A model generated the notes under the pieces. That model worked only from the letters and a program-made list of their open reading frames with translations, made no database searches and was not told the DNA's origin. DNA of 64,000 bases from Pichia kudriavzevii (lineage: Eukaryota > Ascomycota > Pichiomycetes > Pichiales > Pichiaceae). Location of the stretch: assembly GCF_003054445.1 (NCBI RefSeq), contig NC_042508.1:2418001-2482000 (forward strand). Direction: 5' to 3'. Shown in pieces: positions 30,501-39,275 of this stretch (positions within the stretch are counted from its first letter, which is position 1; the number at the start of each line of letters is the position of its first letter). Made by a program: the position numbers and the translations under genes.

Positions 30501-30948
30501 TTGGTGGCAAGATTACCAGAACGGTAAAATTGACGAGAATAGTGATACTCCGATAAGAAGGAAGCTAAGAAAATCATTAAGAAAATTTCTATTCTTAGAA
30601 TCAGATTTTCCCAACAAGTTAATCTATGAGGCGTACAAACACCCAGAAGTTGATCATGACAAGACATCCTTTAAATGGGGATCTCCCGATCTTGATAAAT
30701 TACGCACATACTTTAAGTACTATGTTGGATGGGATAAAGAAAAAGTTGATGAGATTATCGTACCTGTTATTAAAAACATGAATAAGCCACAAATGACTAT
30801 TGAAGAATTTTTCCCTGTTGATACAATTAGAGCAAAACGTAAATTAGAAATGAGCAAACGTATTCAGGTCGCCTCAGATAAATTGAAAAAATATGTCAAC
30901 TCAAGAAGTGTGCAGAATGAAAGCGCCAACAAGCGCCAAAAAGTTTGA
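27580..30948 (+). CDS. RAD2: XPG-family DNA repair endonuclease Rad2
   Basis: Rad2 (human XPG) makes the 3' incision in nucleotide excision repair and works with TFIIH. The 1122-residue protein has the split FEN1-type nuclease: N domain (1-about 100, starting MGVHGLWEIVGPTARPVRVE, with VDASIWIYQF and FVFDGG) and I domain (about 850-1000, with IPFITAPMEAEAQCAELKL, GIITDDSDCFLFGG and LLGSDYTEGIKGIGKVMAMEIL). The acidic active-site residues of both halves are visible. Between them lies a long acidic, Ser-rich spacer (about 100-840) as in all Rad2/XPG proteins, holding likely TFIIH-binding segments. The C-terminus has a PCNA-interaction motif (QMTIEEFF, about 1072-1079) and basic NLS-like sequence. 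S. cerevisiae Rad2 is 1031. Confidence 0.97.
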   Translation: MGVHGLWEIVGPTARPVRVESLRNKRLAVDASIWIYQFMKAVRDAEGNQMKNSHIVGFFRRICKLIYLGIKPVFVFDGGVPALKRDTIRKRKEKREGNKETIQQTAQKLLAKQLQNYADGKQERPKVGGVAKVSQNFNATRQELKPDGLYYDLYYDDVVDEGDGEEQLEKTVSKPTKERERENTRFKQQDEYHLPKRTITVDEDDNRLMTENEYTRLTREIDCGLSDIDLDNINPQSKEFSNLPLSTQYIVLSHLRLRSRLRMGYTKEQLQTLFPDPMEFSKFQIQMVQKRNYFTQKIMNVTGMDGDDSGDVVSRSIASDRNRAYNLQKVGNGYALTISNDNKEGKSYEKPVFLDADVKPKIEHIDLEDEKSDASLSEIDWNDETVQESGDQSSSNGKTKVGIPNALFVQDSDDEETNYKVEELSDPQSDDESFEMEDVTDAPLSVVNNTKEDFKKDYEEDGEEEEEEDDDDDIMKEIKSLYDYSNRNNKNKSKAGMVHSVSPDEDIDNYEEIQTKHIEEDELKQAIEKSKEEYMNMLTDEKEGKLSKSSIETDAPFILSSSTLAKTFKLPNFSMKNNLLFGGKSRKAEVADVKTQNETSKNSVKDNSKPLPLPLPKWFSSNSHGNTSATMGNKDEIKRTSNNRLTEDEKAGIVSYGEIGSYFSSDDDENVEYIDTKTLNEVNEVPGSVLENSFTAVPEKPVTAASINEKSSDDSILLNEDNQENRSGQNKKGDIKPPAINQNKKADAAISKRAPDIRETVPGNNVQDIRDILGGNNRIPEIDEDFEFSDDEETELLLGMQEENRSYKKFAHDIKSDYSREHNETTWTYNDEAILQEQLRRQKRDSDEVSTQMIYDVQDLLSRFGIPFITAPMEAEAQCAELKLIGLVDGIITDDSDCFLFGGDKVYKNLFNDKHFVECYQISDLKEELGLTRDSLIDIAILLGSDYTEGIKGIGKVMAMEILGEFKTLEHFRDWWQDYQNGKIDENSDTPIRRKLRKSLRKFLFLESDFPNKLIYEAYKHPEVDHDKTSFKWGSPDLDKLRTYFKYYVGWDKEKVDEIIVPVIKNMNKPQMTIEEFFPVDTIRAKRKLEMSKRIQVASDKLKKYVNSRSVQNESANKRQKV

Positions 30949-30993
30949 CAGATGTACTTTGTTTATACATGGACATTATTCTGTAATATAAAG

Positions 30994-31497
30994 TTAATAT
31001 CCGTATTTCCAAATATCCTTTTGGTACCCTTGGGTTAATGATGGGTCATCGCCGTAATCTTCTTGCCATTTCGCAAATCCACCACGTAGTATTGTGATTC
31101 GTAAATTAAGGATGAATTCTTTTTCCTGTTCGTCTTGGGAAGTTTCAAGTAGTTCATTACAATATCTCATGAATTTCATTGCACTACTAGGACCCCTAAC
31201 TTGACTTAACATGCAATGAAACACCACACAAGTACCGTGCGTGTCTCTAAGGTAGCTCAACAACTTCGACATGGTTTGACCACTCGATGCATCTTTGAAT
31301 TTACCTGCCGGTATATGCTTGGAATTGATTATATGACCTCCAATGTGATCGTTATCTCTTACATCAACAACTTGAAACTTTTCGCCCAAGTTGGTCTGTC
31401 CTTGCTGTATCCATTTTTTAAGTGTCGATCGTTCAATATAGTTTATATCAGCCACCGTCAGTGATTTCGATGAGGTAGTCATCAAACGATTGATCAT
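30994..31497 (-). CDS. YCH1: Cdc25-like rhodanese-fold phosphatase Ych1
   Basis: A rhodanese-fold protein with the Cys-based phosphatase loop HCMLSQVRGPSSAM, the HCX5R signature nearly identical to S. cerevisiae Ych1 (YGR203W), a Cdc25/Acr2-like phosphatase with in vitro activity and no firm physiological substrate. Other Ych1-like blocks are FQVVDVRDNDHIGGHI and LRGGFAKWQEDYGDDPSLTQGY. The first in-frame ATG gives 167 residues (31497). A second ATG five codons on (31482) gives 162 and may be used; the frame further upstream opens only with GTG. The extra N-terminus relative to Ych1 (148) contains MINRLMTTSSKS, which could be a weak mitochondrial presequence. It is convergent with RAD2, about 45 bases apart. 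Confidence 0.9.
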   Translation of the reverse strand: MINRLMTTSSKSLTVADINYIERSTLKKWIQQGQTNLGEKFQVVDVRDNDHIGGHIINSKHIPAGKFKDASSGQTMSKLLSYLRDTHGTCVVFHCMLSQVRGPSSAMKFMRYCNELLETSQDEQEKEFILNLRITILRGGFAKWQEDYGDDPSLTQGYQKDIWKYGY

Positions 31498-31885
31498 TAG
31501 CACAACTGCGTTTTAGAAGGACGAGCTAATTCTTGCTCTGCTATGAAAGCCGAGGAGATGCATAACAGGCTTGAACATAAAACAGAAGACGAAAATTAAG
31601 GAAGATCGTAGAAAACCAAAAAAAAACTGTTGCTGTTAAATGATGTGCGAGCAAGTAATTCATGACGAAACCCAACTTGGTCATTTAATTCTCATAATTT
31701 GAGGTCTATACAGCATAATCTATGAGCAGGAGATGCAAAGTACATTAATGGGCGAAAAATGAAAAGAAATAGAAGGAAAATCAATGAAAGGAAAGGAAAT
31801 ATAGAAGAAAAACAAAGAAGAACAAAAAGACATTAAGTATGATGAATTTAACAAGTTGATATTGAAGCTTAAATGAATTATTAGT
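31498..31885. other. A-rich spacer between YCH1 and PCT1
   Basis: About 390 bases between two minus-strand genes, holding the YCH1 promoter and the PCT1 3' end. It is purine-rich (AAAGAAG-type runs near 31740-31830) and contains no gene that I can support. Confidence 0.35.
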
Positions 31886-33223
31886 TCACGTAGTTTTGTT
31901 TGTGCCCTTCCTTGGTGTTTTTTTGGGAGTTTTCTTTGGTGTGTTAGAAGCAGATGTTTTATTGGATAGCTTCCTTGGGGTTCTAATAGCTCTTACTTTC
32001 CTATTCGTCGGAGTTTGGGGTTCATCTTTCACCGTCAGATTTATAGCCTTAGAAGGTTTTGGAGTTGTTGAACGAGATGAAATAGGAGTATCAACTTCAT
32101 CGGTTGAATCTGCTTCTGATTGTAAACCAACCCAATCCATGAAATTATTGATTAAAGATTTCTTCGAATCGGATCTACTCAACCCATTGGCATTATATTT
32201 CGAGGCAAACCTGTCAGCAGGGGATTTACCTGGAATTGTTTTACCATTTTTGATTAATGACTCTCTAACTAATACATATAGGTCTTTGGTTGTGTGTTTA
32301 ATATTATCATTTGCTTCTTTCCAAGAAGATTTGAAATCATTGATATGTTTCTTCATCTCCAATTCGTTTTTCTTTAGCCAGGAGACATTGAGTTCTTGTC
32401 TGGTTGCACCTCTAGCAAAGTTTCTCATTAGATACTTATCGTAGTCTCTGATAATTTTAGTTATGATATCTGAGGTTGAGATACCCTCTGTTCTTTGTGT
32501 TGCAACAAACATCCCTGCCTCTTTCATTGGTTTATAGATGTCGTCAATACCATCGGCCACATAAGGTAGATCATCATGAGCACAGTAGTCTATCTTATGA
32601 TCTTTTAAAAACTTCATATCTAAAATCCAAGGTGCATCTTCAATGACCTCATCAACCCACTTACAATGTCTAACAGTTTCATACCTTTGTTTGTCGGTTA
32701 GGACAGTCAATCCTTTCCGTTTGTGAGTTTCCTCGTCATTTGGAATACCAATAACTAGCTCGACATTTGGAAACGCTTTCTTACATTGCTCCAACTGTCT
32801 CATGTGGCCCAGGTGGAACAAATCGAAAACCCCGTCCGCATAAATACGAATTGGCCTATCTTCTGGTGGTGGATTTAGTTTATAGCCCTTTGGCCTCCAT
32901 TTCCTGTCTTGAGGTTTTAAAAGGGAATCATACTCCTTTTCCTTCTTGATGAACGACTCTTCCCTTTCTCTCTGGACTTTTTCCTCCTCGACGGTATTGT
33001 GCTTGACTCTTTTGTGACTTGGTTCATCTGAATCCTCACTGATTGGAACAGAGACAGACCTAGACTCTTGGCTCACGTTTCCGTTGGCGTTTTCGTCCTC
33101 ACCTTCGTCTCTTAATCTCTTGTGTCTGCGAAAGCCTCCAAATAAAGTCTCACTTAAAGTTCTTGTCAGTGAATATGGACGTTCGTTGTTACCCTTGCTG
33201 GTACTCTTGTTGTCGTCTTCCAT
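31886..33223 (-). CDS. PCT1: choline-phosphate cytidylyltransferase Pct1
   Basis: Pct1 converts phosphocholine and CTP to CDP-choline, the rate-limiting step of the Kennedy route to phosphatidylcholine, at the nuclear membrane. The 445 residues contain the cytidylyltransferase core (about 125-260) with IRIYADGVFDLFHLGHMRQLEQ (HxGH CTP site at about 137-140), VIGIPNDEETHKRKG, CKWVDEVIEDAPW, the choline-type HDDLPYV motif, and RTEGISTSDII (about 243-253). After the core is an amphipathic membrane-binding helix region (about 280-330), then a Ser/Thr/Pro/Lys-rich tail with many TP sites (PKKTPKKTPRK), probably phospho-regulated. The N-terminus is acidic/basic and disordered, with a possible NLS. 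The S. cerevisiae protein is 424. A divergent promoter of about 380 bases is shared with APL6. Confidence 0.96.
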   Translation of the reverse strand: MEDDNKSTSKGNNERPYSLTRTLSETLFGGFRRHKRLRDEGEDENANGNVSQESRSVSVPISEDSDEPSHKRVKHNTVEEEKVQREREESFIKKEKEYDSLLKPQDRKWRPKGYKLNPPPEDRPIRIYADGVFDLFHLGHMRQLEQCKKAFPNVELVIGIPNDEETHKRKGLTVLTDKQRYETVRHCKWVDEVIEDAPWILDMKFLKDHKIDYCAHDDLPYVADGIDDIYKPMKEAGMFVATQRTEGISTSDIITKIIRDYDKYLMRNFARGATRQELNVSWLKKNELEMKKHINDFKSSWKEANDNIKHTTKDLYVLVRESLIKNGKTIPGKSPADRFASKYNANGLSRSDSKKSLINNFMDWVGLQSEADSTDEVDTPISSRSTTPKPSKAINLTVKDEPQTPTNRKVRAIRTPRKLSNKTSASNTPKKTPKKTPRKGTNKTT

Positions 33224-33606
33224 TCTATGAATATCCTAGCTGTATTGCTGCAGTATGCCTGTGTCTCCTTAGAAAGGGCAATTGGGGGATGGTCGTAATG
33301 GTGATGGTGAGGTAACAATGTAGCTCTCGTAGGGCACGCAATGGCAAAGCGGTATATGTATCCATCTAGTGGTGCCAATAAGCCAACCAGCGTGTATAAG
33401 GGATAAGGATGGAGTCGGAAAAAAAAAATAGTGTTTGAGAAGGAGACAAGGAGAAGAACGGTGAGGAACAGAGAGAGCGGATTATTGCGTTTGAGCAAGA
33501 AAACCAGAGAAAGAAAAGCCAGAATATTCACGTACATTGATCTCCATATACATTGAGTCAGTGAGCAATTGCTTGGAGGGTAGAGGCAGAGCAAGGAGAG
33601 GCAAGG
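33224..33606. promoter_or_regulatory. divergent PCT1/APL6 promoter
   Basis: A 383-base divergent intergenic region with an A-rich tract at about 33418-33430 and purine-rich runs towards APL6. No motif was recognised with confidence. Confidence 0.4.
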
Positions 33607-35808
33607 ATGACAGACTACCAAATAGCCAAGAATCTGGGGTTTATGTTTGAGAATGCCACCCGGACATGGGGGAAATTTGATCCAAAGAACGTGACATTAC
33701 CACCATCAATCACCTCATTTATAAATTCCAACTATTACAATGTGGAAACTGAATTCAGCATGAAGGAGATTATCAAAGGTTTAGAATCGGGGAACGATTC
33801 GGAGAAATATGCAATATTAAAGCATTTGGTCCATAAGATAGATAAGGGTGATGAGGATGACAGTGGCAATGGGAGCGTTGAGAATGAGATCATTTCTATA
33901 TTCCCCAATATTATTAACAATATAAACACCGAAAACCTGAAGATTAAGAGGTTGGTTTATATGATCCTATTGAAATATAACCACTTACAGCCCGATGTCT
34001 CACTACTATCCATCAATGCAATTCAGAAATCTCTTAATGACCAGAACTGTATAAATAGGTCGCTGGCTATCAGATGCTTAAGTGGTATCAAGATACCAGC
34101 AATTCTTCCGATACTGCTGTTATCATTAGGTAAGATGGTCAAAGATTCGTCTCCACTGGTAAGAAGTTCATGTGCTGTATCTATACTAAAGTGCATTCGG
34201 TTGGACCTTGAATTCAACAAGGACGGAGATGTCGCTTGTAGAGATTATATTCGTGATGGTCTGGCTGATTCCGAGTCTGTAATATACCAACTAAGCACGT
34301 ATCTGGACATTCTATTGTGTGACAATGATGCCAAAGTTTTAAGTGTATCGATTGAAATATACTATGAAGTGTTCAATGGATTCTACGATCTACTACACAA
34401 TAAAGTCGGGAATATAATCAGCCACTTGAAGGAGTTAGACAGCTTTGCCATTGTGAACATATTGGATATTCTGACGGAATACATACAGTTGTTTTACTCC
34501 AAATTTGACAGAATTGATGAATCGCCAAATGAGATAAAGAAACTGTATGACCAATTAGAGGACCTGGTTAAATATGAAATGAATGCCAATGTTATACTTT
34601 CGATCATCCGGATTATGACAGCGGTGTTTCGGAACAACCTACCTAACATGAACAAGATCGCCATGAAGCTGATCCAGAGGGATTATGATGCCGCCATCAA
34701 TGAAGAATCGAAGATCTTATATGGCTTAGAATGTATTGAATATTTAATTGACGAGGGGCACATTGAAATCAGAGACTCTCAATTATCGCATTTTTATCCG
34801 TTAGTGAAAGACCCTATCACTATATTTGAGGGCAAGGTTCGGATATTATACAAAGTCGTGAAGGATACCAACTATCAAAAAATAATTGGCGAATTGGAAG
34901 ACCTGATCTGCATGTCAACAAACGAGAGGAAAACCAAACTTGCAATCAAGTATTTGAACAAGTTGATAACTCCGCAATATGGCGATTTGATCATACGGTT
35001 CTACCTGGGACATTTAAAGGAAAACGAGGAATACACCAATGGGTTGATCAACTATATCCAGCAGGACATTGCAGGCCATGTGGACCTATTGATCAAGTTG
35101 GTTGGCGAGCTCTTTGAGTTTAATGATGACATTAAGGCGTCTATTATCTGGTTATTGGGTGAATTTGTCATGAATGTCGATGAATACGAGCAGAATGAGA
35201 AGGTGACTACATTGAAGAATTACTTGGGGAATCTCTCTATTCGCCTGATCAGTGCCTTCAAGGGTTACCCTTGCAGGCTTAAGGTTGGTATCTTGAACTT
35301 TGTTTCGAAGCTGCAGATCCACAACATTGTCAAGGATGAAGGTGGGTATCTCGAGAGTGATTTGTTTCGGGTGTATACATATTTAGTTGAGCTCTGTGAG
35401 GTTGACGTGTCGATTAAAGTCCGGGAGGCAGTGAGGCAGTGGAAGTTTTTGCTTCCCTTCAGGAGTGGCTACTATGAGAACGAGAGGAAGCTCAAGAACA
35501 TGCAGCTCTCTGTGTTGATGTACCAGACGGAGAAGCGGTTCCAGATGGCGGGTGTGGAGGCCGAGAGCCATGTGAAGAAGTACATGCAGACCACTTCTGA
35601 TCGGTTGGATCCGGAGTACCTTGCGTATTATGAGGAGTTGAGGAGCAGTGGATTTGAGCTGAGAGACTACGGAAGATACACCAGCAGTTATACATCTGGT
35701 GGAGCCAAGGAGAGCACGGGAATGGCCAGCGCCACGACCAAGAGACACGTTGTTGCTGACAGGCCAAAGTACCAGTTGCAGTCGCTTGAAGACTTTCTAG
35801 GCTCATGA
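33607..35808 (+). CDS. APL6: AP-3 adaptor complex beta subunit Apl6
   Basis: Apl6 is the beta3 large chain of AP-3, which carries cargo such as ALP and Vam3 from the Golgi directly to the vacuole. The 733-residue protein shows the adaptin trunk of armadillo-like helical repeats, with the beta-adaptin signature blocks NLKIKRLVYMILLKYNHLQPDVSLLSINAIQKSLND, NRSLAIRCLSGIKIPAILPILLLSL and SPLVRSSCAVSILKCIRLD. The AP-3 form is favoured over AP-1/AP-2 because the trunk has AP-3-like IPxILPI sequence and no ear domain is obvious. It ends soon after the trunk with a Ser/Thr-rich segment and PKYQLQSLEDFLGS, similar to the S. cerevisiae AP-3 beta chain ending. G+C rises clearly in its last ~400 bases. 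The S. cerevisiae protein is 809. Confidence 0.85.
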   Translation: MTDYQIAKNLGFMFENATRTWGKFDPKNVTLPPSITSFINSNYYNVETEFSMKEIIKGLESGNDSEKYAILKHLVHKIDKGDEDDSGNGSVENEIISIFPNIINNINTENLKIKRLVYMILLKYNHLQPDVSLLSINAIQKSLNDQNCINRSLAIRCLSGIKIPAILPILLLSLGKMVKDSSPLVRSSCAVSILKCIRLDLEFNKDGDVACRDYIRDGLADSESVIYQLSTYLDILLCDNDAKVLSVSIEIYYEVFNGFYDLLHNKVGNIISHLKELDSFAIVNILDILTEYIQLFYSKFDRIDESPNEIKKLYDQLEDLVKYEMNANVILSIIRIMTAVFRNNLPNMNKIAMKLIQRDYDAAINEESKILYGLECIEYLIDEGHIEIRDSQLSHFYPLVKDPITIFEGKVRILYKVVKDTNYQKIIGELEDLICMSTNERKTKLAIKYLNKLITPQYGDLIIRFYLGHLKENEEYTNGLINYIQQDIAGHVDLLIKLVGELFEFNDDIKASIIWLLGEFVMNVDEYEQNEKVTTLKNYLGNLSIRLISAFKGYPCRLKVGILNFVSKLQIHNIVKDEGGYLESDLFRVYTYLVELCEVDVSIKVREAVRQWKFLLPFRSGYYENERKLKNMQLSVLMYQTEKRFQMAGVEAESHVKKYMQTTSDRLDPEYLAYYEELRSSGFELRDYGRYTSSYTSGGAKESTGMASATTKRHVVADRPKYQLQSLEDFLGS

Positions 35809-35884
35809 GAGGAGGGCAGTGTATATTGGCGTGTCTTGGTGCATGTTGTACATCTGTATGTATATTATGTACAGGATATAACCG

Positions 35885-35930
35885 ATATATATATATATAT
35901 ACATATATATATATGTATATATTATGAAGA
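35885..35930. repeat. TA dinucleotide microsatellite
   Basis: Imperfect (TA)n with interspersed C and G lies between the convergent APL6 and TIM13 genes, just after the APL6 stop. It may be part of the two genes' terminators. Confidence 0.8.
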
Positions 35931-36009
35931 TGTATATGTATAGGAATATATACGTATTAGCATACATGGATCTATATGTTCATTTGCCATTTGAAGCTGG
36001 ACAATGCTG

Positions 36010-36309
36010 CTACTTTTGGTTGATTCTGGAAACGTAAGCCTGGGAGATGATGTTCCAGGACCTCATGAACTTCCCCGTGCAGTCGGTAACGCACTTTTCG
36101 TTGTCCTTGGAGAAGGATGCTGTCGGGAGAGAGATACACCTCTCGAAGCAGTTGTCCGAGAGAGAGTTCACAAGGGCAGTTGCGTAGTTAGTTGCGATTT
36201 CTTGCGAGATATCAGATTTGATTTGGCTGACAATTTGGGCTTGATCTGGCGACAGCTGTGGTTGCTGCTGCGCCTGTTCCTTTTTACCGCCCAGACCTAG
36301 AAACGACAT
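36010..36309 (-). CDS. TIM13: small TIM chaperone Tim13
   Basis: Tim13 pairs with Tim8 as an intermembrane-space chaperone for hydrophobic precursors such as Tim23. The 99-residue protein has the twin CX3C motif of small TIMs (NCFERCI and KCVTDCT, about residues 54-75), which forms two disulfides via Mia40. The C-terminus FMRSWNIISQAYVSRI is nearly the same as in S. cerevisiae Tim13 (105). The N-terminus MSFLGLGGKKEQ with a Gln/Pro-rich stretch precedes the helical core. Tim13 rather than Tim8/9/10 is indicated by this C-terminal block and by ATALVNSLSDNCFE. Confidence 0.96.
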   Translation of the reverse strand: MSFLGLGGKKEQAQQQPQLSPDQAQIVSQIKSDISQEIATNYATALVNSLSDNCFERCISLPTASFSKDNEKCVTDCTGKFMRSWNIISQAYVSRINQK

Positions 36310-36636
36310 TATAGACTTTGGTATGAGAGTGGATGGTTGATGAGAGTCTGCTTAGGAGGGTCACCAAGAGACACAAAGAAATACCAAATGAAGGTCTACA
36401 AATACATTTAAAACGGTGCATGAATTGGCCCAACTGAGACGTGAGAGACGAGAAAAGCGACGCGAGGAGCAACGGCGAATGTGTTAGAGTGTGAGAATGT
36501 TAGAGTGTGAGAATGTTAGAGTGTGAAATTTTTCAGGTTGAAACCGTTGTGCAATATCAGCAAGGGGAGTTGGGGGGTGTCCACTACAAATCTATTTGAG
36601 TCACCAAGACGTTTAAACAGGATATTTGTACCGGAC
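36310..36636. promoter_or_regulatory. divergent TIM13 / orphan promoter with 16-base tandem repeat
   Basis: A 16-base unit (GTTAGAGTGTGAGAAT) occurs three times head to tail, starting at 36483, 36499 and 36515, the last copy diverging at its end. It lies between the divergent TIM13 and 36637 genes. A frame is open through part of it into the 36637 gene but begins only with GTG. Confidence 0.7.
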
Positions 36637-38607
36637 ATGTTGAGAGCAGCAAGAGGATGTATTCGGAGAGTGCCTGCCGTACGGGCCGAACAGAAGATGC
36701 ACGCGGTGCACCTTGTGCATACGATGCAGGTTAAGCGGGAGTATGCGAGCCGGGCAACAAGAAGAGGACACAGGTTGCCGTTGGTGAAGCCAGGGGGCGG
36801 TCTGACAAGGGAGAAGTTTGCCGGCGGTACTGGCAAGGCCGGAACCAAAGTAGGTGCCAAGGATCAGAGTGTCAAGAACAACAATATTATCAGCTCCGTC
36901 ATGAACGAGAAGTTATTGCGGGAGTTCCCCAACTGGTTGGAGAAGCTTAACGAAGGTGTTACAGAGCCATTGGATGTATCTGAGAGAGTCAAGGATTTCG
37001 CTGGACGGCTCGTGGAGAGTGGACGGGCAGCGCTGGATTCAGGAGAGAAGTTAAGTCGGAGTAAGAAGGAGTATCTTATTAGGGAGATGCGGCGGTACCA
37101 TTATATGCGGAAGGAGGATCTTCCAGGTGACGTTTACAATGTTATTGAGAAATGTGAGAAAGTGCAAGATTGGGAAGGGATGTTAAAAGTGTACGATGCC
37201 TATTTTGGGATGTTAGTGAAGGTTCCATTGGTCAAGTTCACCGAGAAGCGGGACGAGATTTGTCGAGAGATGCAAGAAGAGTTTAGAGATGGAGTTTCCT
37301 TTGAAGAAGAGCTAAATGGTGACAATGATGACAATGGAGACAATGGAGACAATGGTGGCAATGGTGACAATGGAGACAATGGACGTAGACTCTATGAGGC
37401 GATTGAGAAGGGATGGTATAAATTGGACAAGCCTCGAAATCTCAACCTTTGGGGGCAGGGCCAATACCAACTAGTATTGCACAAGATTGATAAGGAGATG
37501 GACAAGTTTAACAGTAGTTTTATTGATGATTTTTTCAAGGATCTCCTCAACAGCGAAATTGGGGTTGAATATGAGGAGATGAGGATCCTTCTCAAAGGGA
37601 TCCTACGTAGGAGACGGATGGATGTCATGCTCTACGAAGGTGTTGTTGCAGACATGGGCCAGATGGGGATGAAGATGACCCCTGAGATGTTCCTCATGGT
37701 AATGGAGGCCAGTATTCAAGACGGGGAGAAGGAGCTAACCGAGAGGGTCTTACATGATTATGCTGCATATAGGTACCTCCCCGAGAGACGTATGGCGAGA
37801 ATGATGATGAGACACTACAGTTATTGTGGAGACGTTGGGAAAGTCCTCCAGAGCATCGACATGTTAGTTGAGGACGCCGTTGGTTCTCAGACAGGGGTCT
37901 TTGAGGAGGATCTCAAAGAGGTTGTAGACAGTCTAGTACGTATTGGGTTTAGGGAAGAGGCTATTGAGGTTATCAAGGCGCTCATTGTTGTTCAAGAGCT
38001 CGGTGAGGTATGCGAGGACATTTCCATAGCCGATGCGGGGGGGGATGGATTTGAAGGGGGGCGTGGAGCAACATCTGTGGAAGATATTTATCGGGGTCCC
38101 CTCAACCTTGAGCACGAGCACGTGACTGTGTCCATATTAGGGAGTAGTGGCCACGATTCGGAGTTATTACGGGTTAGTGTTGAGCCTGGTGCTGTGGCAC
38201 ATGCTGTTGTTGCCACCAGTGCGACGGCTATGGAGGCACATATGTGGTTAAAGGATATACGGATAGTCAGTCAGGAGATGGCACAGTTCTACATCACGTT
38301 GGTATTGTCGGAGAGCAGATCAAATGACAAAACTTACCATGAAGACGGCAATGTTCAGTGCGTTGACGAGTTTGCACGGTTTCAGGAACTCGTGAAACGG
38401 ATACTCGAGGAGATGCCAATAGGCGAATTAGAGAAGGTTTTATCAAATGAGGAGACTGTAGTGCAATTGGCCGAATTGGCAGTTACTGTCAATGCCGGTA
38501 TTGATAATAATGAAAATGTGGACATTTATCATCGACTAGTACAAGGTGAAAATGTGGCATATAAAATCCACGCTTTATTAGATGCAGCCGCTATCTCCGT
38601 CGAGTGA
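36637..38607 (+). CDS. hypothetical mitochondrial protein, possibly helical-repeat RNA factor
   Basis: I do not recognise this 656-residue protein. The start is taken at the first ATG (36637); the frame is open 38 codons further up, but only from GTG. The N-terminus is rich in Arg, Ala and Val with almost no acidic residues (MLRAARGCIRRVPAVRAEQK), a good mitochondrial presequence. The body is almost wholly helical, with paired-helix segments such as DWEGMLKVYDAYFGML, DVMLYEGVVADMGQMGMKMTPEMFLMVMEA and CGDVGKVLQSIDMLVED that resemble degenerate PPR motifs, as in fungal mitochondrial RNA or translation factors. A (D/G)N(G) repeat from GACAATGGA-type units (about 37321-37382) forms a short linker. 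Base composition is G-rich compared with most of the window. Confidence 0.7.
   Translation: MLRAARGCIRRVPAVRAEQKMHAVHLVHTMQVKREYASRATRRGHRLPLVKPGGGLTREKFAGGTGKAGTKVGAKDQSVKNNNIISSVMNEKLLREFPNWLEKLNEGVTEPLDVSERVKDFAGRLVESGRAALDSGEKLSRSKKEYLIREMRRYHYMRKEDLPGDVYNVIEKCEKVQDWEGMLKVYDAYFGMLVKVPLVKFTEKRDEICREMQEEFRDGVSFEEELNGDNDDNGDNGDNGGNGDNGDNGRRLYEAIEKGWYKLDKPRNLNLWGQGQYQLVLHKIDKEMDKFNSSFIDDFFKDLLNSEIGVEYEEMRILLKGILRRRRMDVMLYEGVVADMGQMGMKMTPEMFLMVMEASIQDGEKELTERVLHDYAAYRYLPERRMARMMMRHYSYCGDVGKVLQSIDMLVEDAVGSQTGVFEEDLKEVVDSLVRIGFREEAIEVIKALIVVQELGEVCEDISIADAGGDGFEGGRGATSVEDIYRGPLNLEHEHVTVSILGSSGHDSELLRVSVEPGAVAHAVVATSATAMEAHMWLKDIRIVSQEMAQFYITLVLSESRSNDKTYHEDGNVQCVDEFARFQELVKRILEEMPIGELEKVLSNEETVVQLAELAVTVNAGIDNNENVDIYHRLVQGENVAYKIHALLDAAAISVE
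37319..37383 (+). repeat. GACAATGG(A/T) coding repeat
   Basis: Nine-base units (GACAATGGA and variants) encode DNG/GDN triplets within the 36637-38607 gene. It is probably a disordered, length-variable linker. Confidence 0.8.
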
Positions 38608-39275
38608 CAGGGCCTTCAATGAGGAACTCCGTTGTCTCTAACCGCTGATGGTGTATGAGAATGGTTTTATTTTTACTTTTATTTTTATTTTTTTCGTTCC
38701 ACACTGTTTGCTCACTGTGGTGGTTGTTAGAACCGGTTTAACCAGTGGCGGGTTTAGTGGGTGTATCGGAGATTGGGCGCCGCTTCGTGGAAAAGTGTGG
38801 AACTTGGTCATCGGTTCGAGAAGCCCCGCGGACACGCCGAATACGGCAATCTCGCATAAAAGTTGGTCATTTTGGGGGGGAGGGGGAGCGCAATGACTAA
38901 CACGGTCCGGCAAACACCTGGTGGGTTACTCATTCTGCATTTGGACAATGTGGTGGTTGTGGTTGTGGTTTGGTGTGGTGGATTTATGTGTGTATAGTGT
39001 AGTGTGTGAGTAAATGTTCAATTTGTGTGAGTAAATGTGTAATTTGTATTTGCACATATATATATTGGAGACATGCCCACTTTTCCAATGGTTGTGTATC
39101 CCGTATCAGGGGTACTTTTACAGAATCTCTTTGCACACAAACGGCTTTCACCACCACTATTGCATCTAGTGCTAGTATATCCATCGCAATTGATACAGCT
39201 TTTATAAACCATACAGCTCTTATAATTGATACAGCTCTTATAACACATACAGCTCTTATAACACATACAACTACA
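38608..39275. other. spacer and promoter of the 76-aa gene
   Basis: About 670 bases with a (TTTTA)n-like T-rich tract at 38666-38695, GC-rich sequence at about 38740-38890, and GT-rich sequence at 38945-39010. A weak B-box-like GGTTCGAGA at about 38814 has no matching A box, so no tRNA is called. Short open frames here are GT-repeat artefacts. Confidence 0.35.
39193..39272 (+). repeat. 18-base tandem repeat in the leader of the 76-aa gene
   Basis: Five copies of an 18-base unit (ATACAGCTCTTATAACAC type) begin at 39193, 39211, 39229, 39247 and 39265. The spacing is exactly 18 bases and the array ends 4 bases before the ATG at 39276. The period is a multiple of three and the array is open in the same frame as the gene, but no upstream ATG exists. 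Confidence 0.85.

Noticed and set aside
31896-32444. 182-codon frame antisense to PCT1
   Set aside because: It overlaps the well-conserved Pct1 sequence and has no recognisable motif; typical shadow frame.
38811-38830. GGTTCGAGA resembling a tRNA B box
   Set aside because: No matching A box at the right distance and no cloverleaf could be folded by eye.
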